DNA from: Acetobacter lovaniensis
Lineage (GTDB): Bacteria; Pseudomonadota; Alphaproteobacteria; Acetobacterales; Acetobacteraceae
NCBI RefSeq assembly: GCF_014207635.1
Contig: NZ_JACHIE010000010.1
Location: 1-64,000, forward strand
Reading direction: 5' to 3'
DNA: 64,000 nt
The notes beneath the pieces are model-generated. The model saw only the letters and a program-made list of their open reading frames with translations. It did not search any database and was not told the origin of the DNA. Positions 61,616-64,000 of this stretch are shown here, piece by piece. Each line of letters begins with the position of its first letter. The first letter of the stretch is position 1. The position numbers and the translations under genes were made by a program.

Positions 61616-62664
61616 TGATGTTGATCCTGCTGTGCCACGGGGACAGTAAAACAGAAGAGCGCTCCCCACGGTTCCACCGGCTCTGCCGAAATCTGCCCCC
61701 CATTGGCCTCAACAAGCGTACGGCTGATGCTTAGCCCGATTCCCATGCCATCCTCCTTGGTAGTCCAGAATGTTTCAAAAAGATGGTTACGGATCCCCGC
61801 GGGAATGCCAACACCGGAATCGCGGATGGAAAGCCTGAGCACGTTGCCTCTCACATCCGATGCCATATGGATCGTGCGCACAGGGTTTGTGCTGGAGATA
61901 ATGGCTTCAATGGCGTTGAGAAGAAGATTGCCGATCACCTGCTGTATCTGCACCCGGTCGGCGTGGACCGGAGGCTGGTCGGGTGGGAGTTCCAGTTCCA
62001 GTGTAATTCCGTGTCGTTCCATTTCCCCACGTGAGACACCAATGATCTCCTGAACCGCGTCATTGAAGGTAAAAACGGTTTTGTGGGGTGCTTCGCCTCT
62101 GCTCAGGCTGCGGATGCGGGCCACAATGGTGCTGGCCCGGCCTGCGTCGTGGACGATCCGTTCAAGGGCCTGTCTGGCCCGGTCAAGATTGGGTGGGTCA
62201 TGTGCCAGCCAATGGCTGCATGCATTGCCACTTGTCACGATTGCGGCCAGCGGTTGGTTGATTTCGTGCGCAATGGACGTGGTCAGTCCTTCAAGGCCTT
62301 TGATCCGAGCCACCCGCATCAGCTTGGCCTGCGCGTCCTGTGCGTCCTGGCGGGCCGCATCCATTTTGAGAATCAGCCAGGTTGTCATGACAATGGCTAT
62401 GATGCTGACGCTCATATTGGCCAGACCGGTGGGAAGATTGCCTTTGTGTGTCAGCACAAAGCTCAGGGCGGTCAAGGCCATGCAGAGCGTGGCCAGCAGG
62501 ATGAGTGTCCGGCGTGTCAGGAGGGGGGCCGCAGTCAGGATGATGATTGTATAGAAAACCGCGGCGGCGACTTCGTAATTCGTGACTGTGTCCACAATGA
62601 ACAGCGTGGCCATGACACCCGCCAGAAGAACCAGCCTGAGCCGGTTACGAAGCTGCATCGCCAT
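61612..62664 (-). CDS. membrane histidine kinase (FixL-like catalytic core)
   Basis: A 350-aa sensor kinase. The N-terminal 100 residues hold about four hydrophobic segments with short loops and no clear PAS domain, followed by a coiled linker and the phosphorylated His133 in SIAHEINQPLAAI. The ATPase domain shows the N box (VIGNLLLNAIEA), G1 (RDSGVGIP) and G2 (GMGIGLSISRTLVEANGG). The start at MAMQLRNRL has a GGAGGG ribosome site. It lies 19 bases after mgtC, so magnesium or envelope sensing is a reasonable guess. Confidence 0.87.
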   Translation of the reverse strand: MAMQLRNRLRLVLLAGVMATLFIVDTVTNYEVAAAVFYTIIILTAAPLLTRRTLILLATLCMALTALSFVLTHKGNLPTGLANMSVSIIAIVMTTWLILKMDAARQDAQDAQAKLMRVARIKGLEGLTTSIAHEINQPLAAIVTSGNACSHWLAHDPPNLDRARQALERIVHDAGRASTIVARIRSLSRGEAPHKTVFTFNDAVQEIIGVSRGEMERHGITLELELPPDQPPVHADRVQIQQVIGNLLLNAIEAIISSTNPVRTIHMASDVRGNVLRLSIRDSGVGIPAGIRNHLFETFWTTKEDGMGIGLSISRTLVEANGGQISAEPVEPWGALFCFTVPVAQQDQHQ

Positions 62665-62683
62665 GCGTTCCCTCCCTTTTGCG

Positions 62684-63457
62684 TCATGTCTCGTCGCGGG
62701 CATTCCAAAAAGCCTGCCGGACACCAGACAGTTTTTCCACCTTCTCAACCGCGGCATCGAGTTCTTCGACGTTGACCGAGGTGGGGAAGAGCGTCAATTC
62801 AATCTCCATTTCGTCCGAACCCAGAAGGTGCGTGTCCATCTGGCGGACAGGAAAGCCGGTATCGTCAAGGATTTCGAGAATATTTTCCCGTATGTCCACA
62901 TTCAGATTGCGCGCACAGATTATATAAACCACATACAGGGCCTCACTGCTTTCCTCGCTGAACGGACGCCTGTTGATCCGGTTCACCAGCGGACGCAGCA
63001 GCGTATTGCTGGCAAGGACGAAAAGCGTGGCCAGTGATGCTTCGCCCAGAAAGCCCGCACCGGCGCAGGCTCCGACCGCGCCCGACCCCCAGAGTGTGGC
63101 GGCGGTGTTCAGGCCGGAAACGCTGGCTCCTTCTTTCATGATCGCGCCAGCCCCCAGAAAACCGATCCCCGAGACGACATAGGCAACGATTGTGATGGGT
63201 GTTTGCGATCCGTGGTCGATTTCAAAAAGACGCGCGCCCAATATGACAAAGATGGCCGCACCCACAGAAACCAGCGTATTGGTCCGCAACCCGGCAGTAC
63301 GCTGGCGAAACTGACGCTCGACGCCGATCAGGGCGCCGAGCGCAAAGGCTGCCAAAAGCTCGACGAGTGTGGTCGCAAGCGATGGCGGGCTGCTGAAATG
63401 AAGAGCAAGGGTCACATCATGACTCCTGATGAAGGCAGGGTTCGTCCATATGGCCAC
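62684..63457 (-). CDS. mgtC: MgtC/SapB family protein
   Basis: A 257-aa protein. The conserved MgtC membrane part is [47 protein letters not shown] and [15 protein letters not shown], with a soluble ACT-like C-terminal domain from about residue 170 ([19 protein letters not shown]). MgtC supports survival at low magnesium and inhibits ATP synthase in some bacteria. GTG start directly after the stop of the magnesium ATPase gene, as in classical mgtBC operons. Confidence 0.88.
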   Translation of the reverse strand: MAIWTNPAFIRSHDVTLALHFSSPPSLATTLVELLAAFALGALIGVERQFRQRTAGLRTNTLVSVGAAIFVILGARLFEIDHGSQTPITIVAYVVSGIGFLGAGAIMKEGASVSGLNTAATLWGSGAVGACAGAGFLGEASLATLFVLASNTLLRPLVNRINRRPFSEESSEALYVVYIICARNLNVDIRENILEILDDTGFPVRQMDTHLLGSDEMEIELTLFPTSVNVEELDAAVEKVEKLSGVRQAFWNARDET

Positions 63458-64000
63458 TTACCAGCCGAATTGGCGGATATAGATTTTTTTCATCAGCGAC
63501 GTCAGGAAAGCATATCCCAGAATCATACCGGCCAGCCAAGGGTAATAGCTGAGTGGCAGCGGTTGGAACCCGAAGTATCCGCCCAGGGGGCTGTTCGGCA
63601 GAGCGATGCCAATGACGGCGATGATTACGGTCATGAGCATCAGGGGCCATGCCGCACGGCTGTCGATGAAGGGGCGCTGTGGCGTGCGGATCATGTGGAC
63701 GATCAGTGTCTGTGTCAGCAATCCTTCCACAAACCAGCCGGACTGGAACAGGGACTGGTGTGCCTCGCTATTCGCACCAAAGACATGCCACATGATGATA
63801 AATGTCGCGATGTCAAAAACCGAACTGGCAGGGCCGAAAAAAATCATGAACCGGCCAATATCCCTTGGGTTCCATTTCAGTGGCTGCGCGATCAGGGCAC
63901 GGTCCACGCTATCGAACGGAATGGCGGTCTGCGAGAGATCATAAAGCAGGTTCTGTACCAGTAACTGCAACGGCAGCATCGGCAGGAAAGGCAGAAAGGC
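63458..64000 (-). CDS. mgtA: magnesium-translocating P-type ATPase, C-terminal part
   Basis: The window ends inside this gene. About 180 residues of the C-terminal membrane domain are visible: LPMLPLQLLVQNLLYDLSQT, IPFDSVDRALIAQPLKW, NPRDIGRFMIFFGPASSVFD, then SGWFVEGLLTQTLIVHMIRT and LGGYFGFQPLPLSYYPWLAG. These are characteristic of MgtA/MgtB, which import Mg2+ at the cost of ATP. The catalytic DKTGT domain lies beyond the window. It leads the mgtA-mgtC-kinase-regulator operon. Confidence 0.9.
   Translation of the reverse strand, partial: AFLPFLPMLPLQLLVQNLLYDLSQTAIPFDSVDRALIAQPLKWNPRDIGRFMIFFGPASSVFDIATFIIMWHVFGANSEAHQSLFQSGWFVEGLLTQTLIVHMIRTPQRPFIDSRAAWPLMLMTVIIAVIGIALPNSPLGGYFGFQPLPLSYYPWLAGMILGYAFLTSLMKKIYIRQFGW

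Overview
The window looks like a chromosomal stretch from an acetic acid bacterium or close relative (Alphaproteobacteria, Acetobacteraceae). The pointers are a long squalene-hopene cyclase, four TonB-dependent receptors each tied to its own nutrient module, a FixL/FixJ-type two-component pair, Tat/Sec-exported oxidases with a c-type cytochrome, and moderately GC-rich DNA broken by AT-rich acquired patches. The genus is an inference. No rRNA, tRNA or CRISPR array was seen.

Layout. (1) 1-13,075: an accessory block bounded by two ~94-bp direct repeats (2-95 and 12,981-13,074). It holds a divergent uptake/oxidation system (luciferase-like monooxygenase plus two carboxymuconolactone-decarboxylase-fold proteins facing a TonB receptor and a peptide-type ABC importer), followed by IS3 debris, a LysM/LprI gene pair and a decayed Tn3-family resolvase with its inverted repeat. 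(2) 13,249-23,626: amine and nitrogen metabolism: a taurine-pyruvate aminotransferase-like gene, a TonB receptor, an APC permease and a divergent LysR; then a YdfG/IsfD-like SDR, a class II aldolase, an EamA transporter and 2,2-dialkylglycine decarboxylase (dgdA). (3) 23,861-27,663: small housekeeping genes, a periplasmic esterase, and a divergent HxlR / old-yellow-enzyme pair. (4) 27,679-31,003: a scarred AT-rich island with a truncated semialdehyde dehydrogenase, two IS3 fragments lying in a 0.6-kb duplication, and an Imm11-type immunity gene with the tail of a lost upstream gene. (5) 31,067-39,290: an orphan GtrB-like glycosyltransferase, a DUF1176 protein, then a module of TonB receptor, Tat-exported flavin amine oxidase, cytochrome c and exported RidA. 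(6) 39,616-46,509: quinone reductase/LysR, HVA1/DUF488, NCS2 purine permease, threonine aldolase, YegD-type Hsp70. (7) 46,645-52,852: a choline-sulfatase-like operon (betC, frameshifted TonB receptor, MFS) with a divergent LysR. (8) 52,904-57,809: a sulfur nanocompartment operon: a CysE-like protein lacking the usual catalytic Asp-His pair, a family 2 encapsulin shell with an inserted cyclic-nucleotide-binding-like domain, a cysteine desulfurase cargo with a long N-terminal tail, and a split YeeE/YedE sulfur transporter. (9) 58,186-64,000: TetR with a 34-bp palindromic operator, squalene-hopene cyclase, and a magnesium operon (mgtA 3' part, mgtC) running into a histidine kinase/response regulator pair.

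The most interesting unit is the encapsulin operon. The overlapping genes for shell, desulfurase and transporter suggest one machine that takes in a sulfur compound and makes or stores sulfur inside a protein shell, and the shell carries a possible nucleotide-sensing domain. Sulfur recurs elsewhere in the window (taurine aminotransferase, choline sulfatase, possibly the luciferase-like monooxygenase cluster). Most family names rest on my recognition of the translated proteins, not on database searches.
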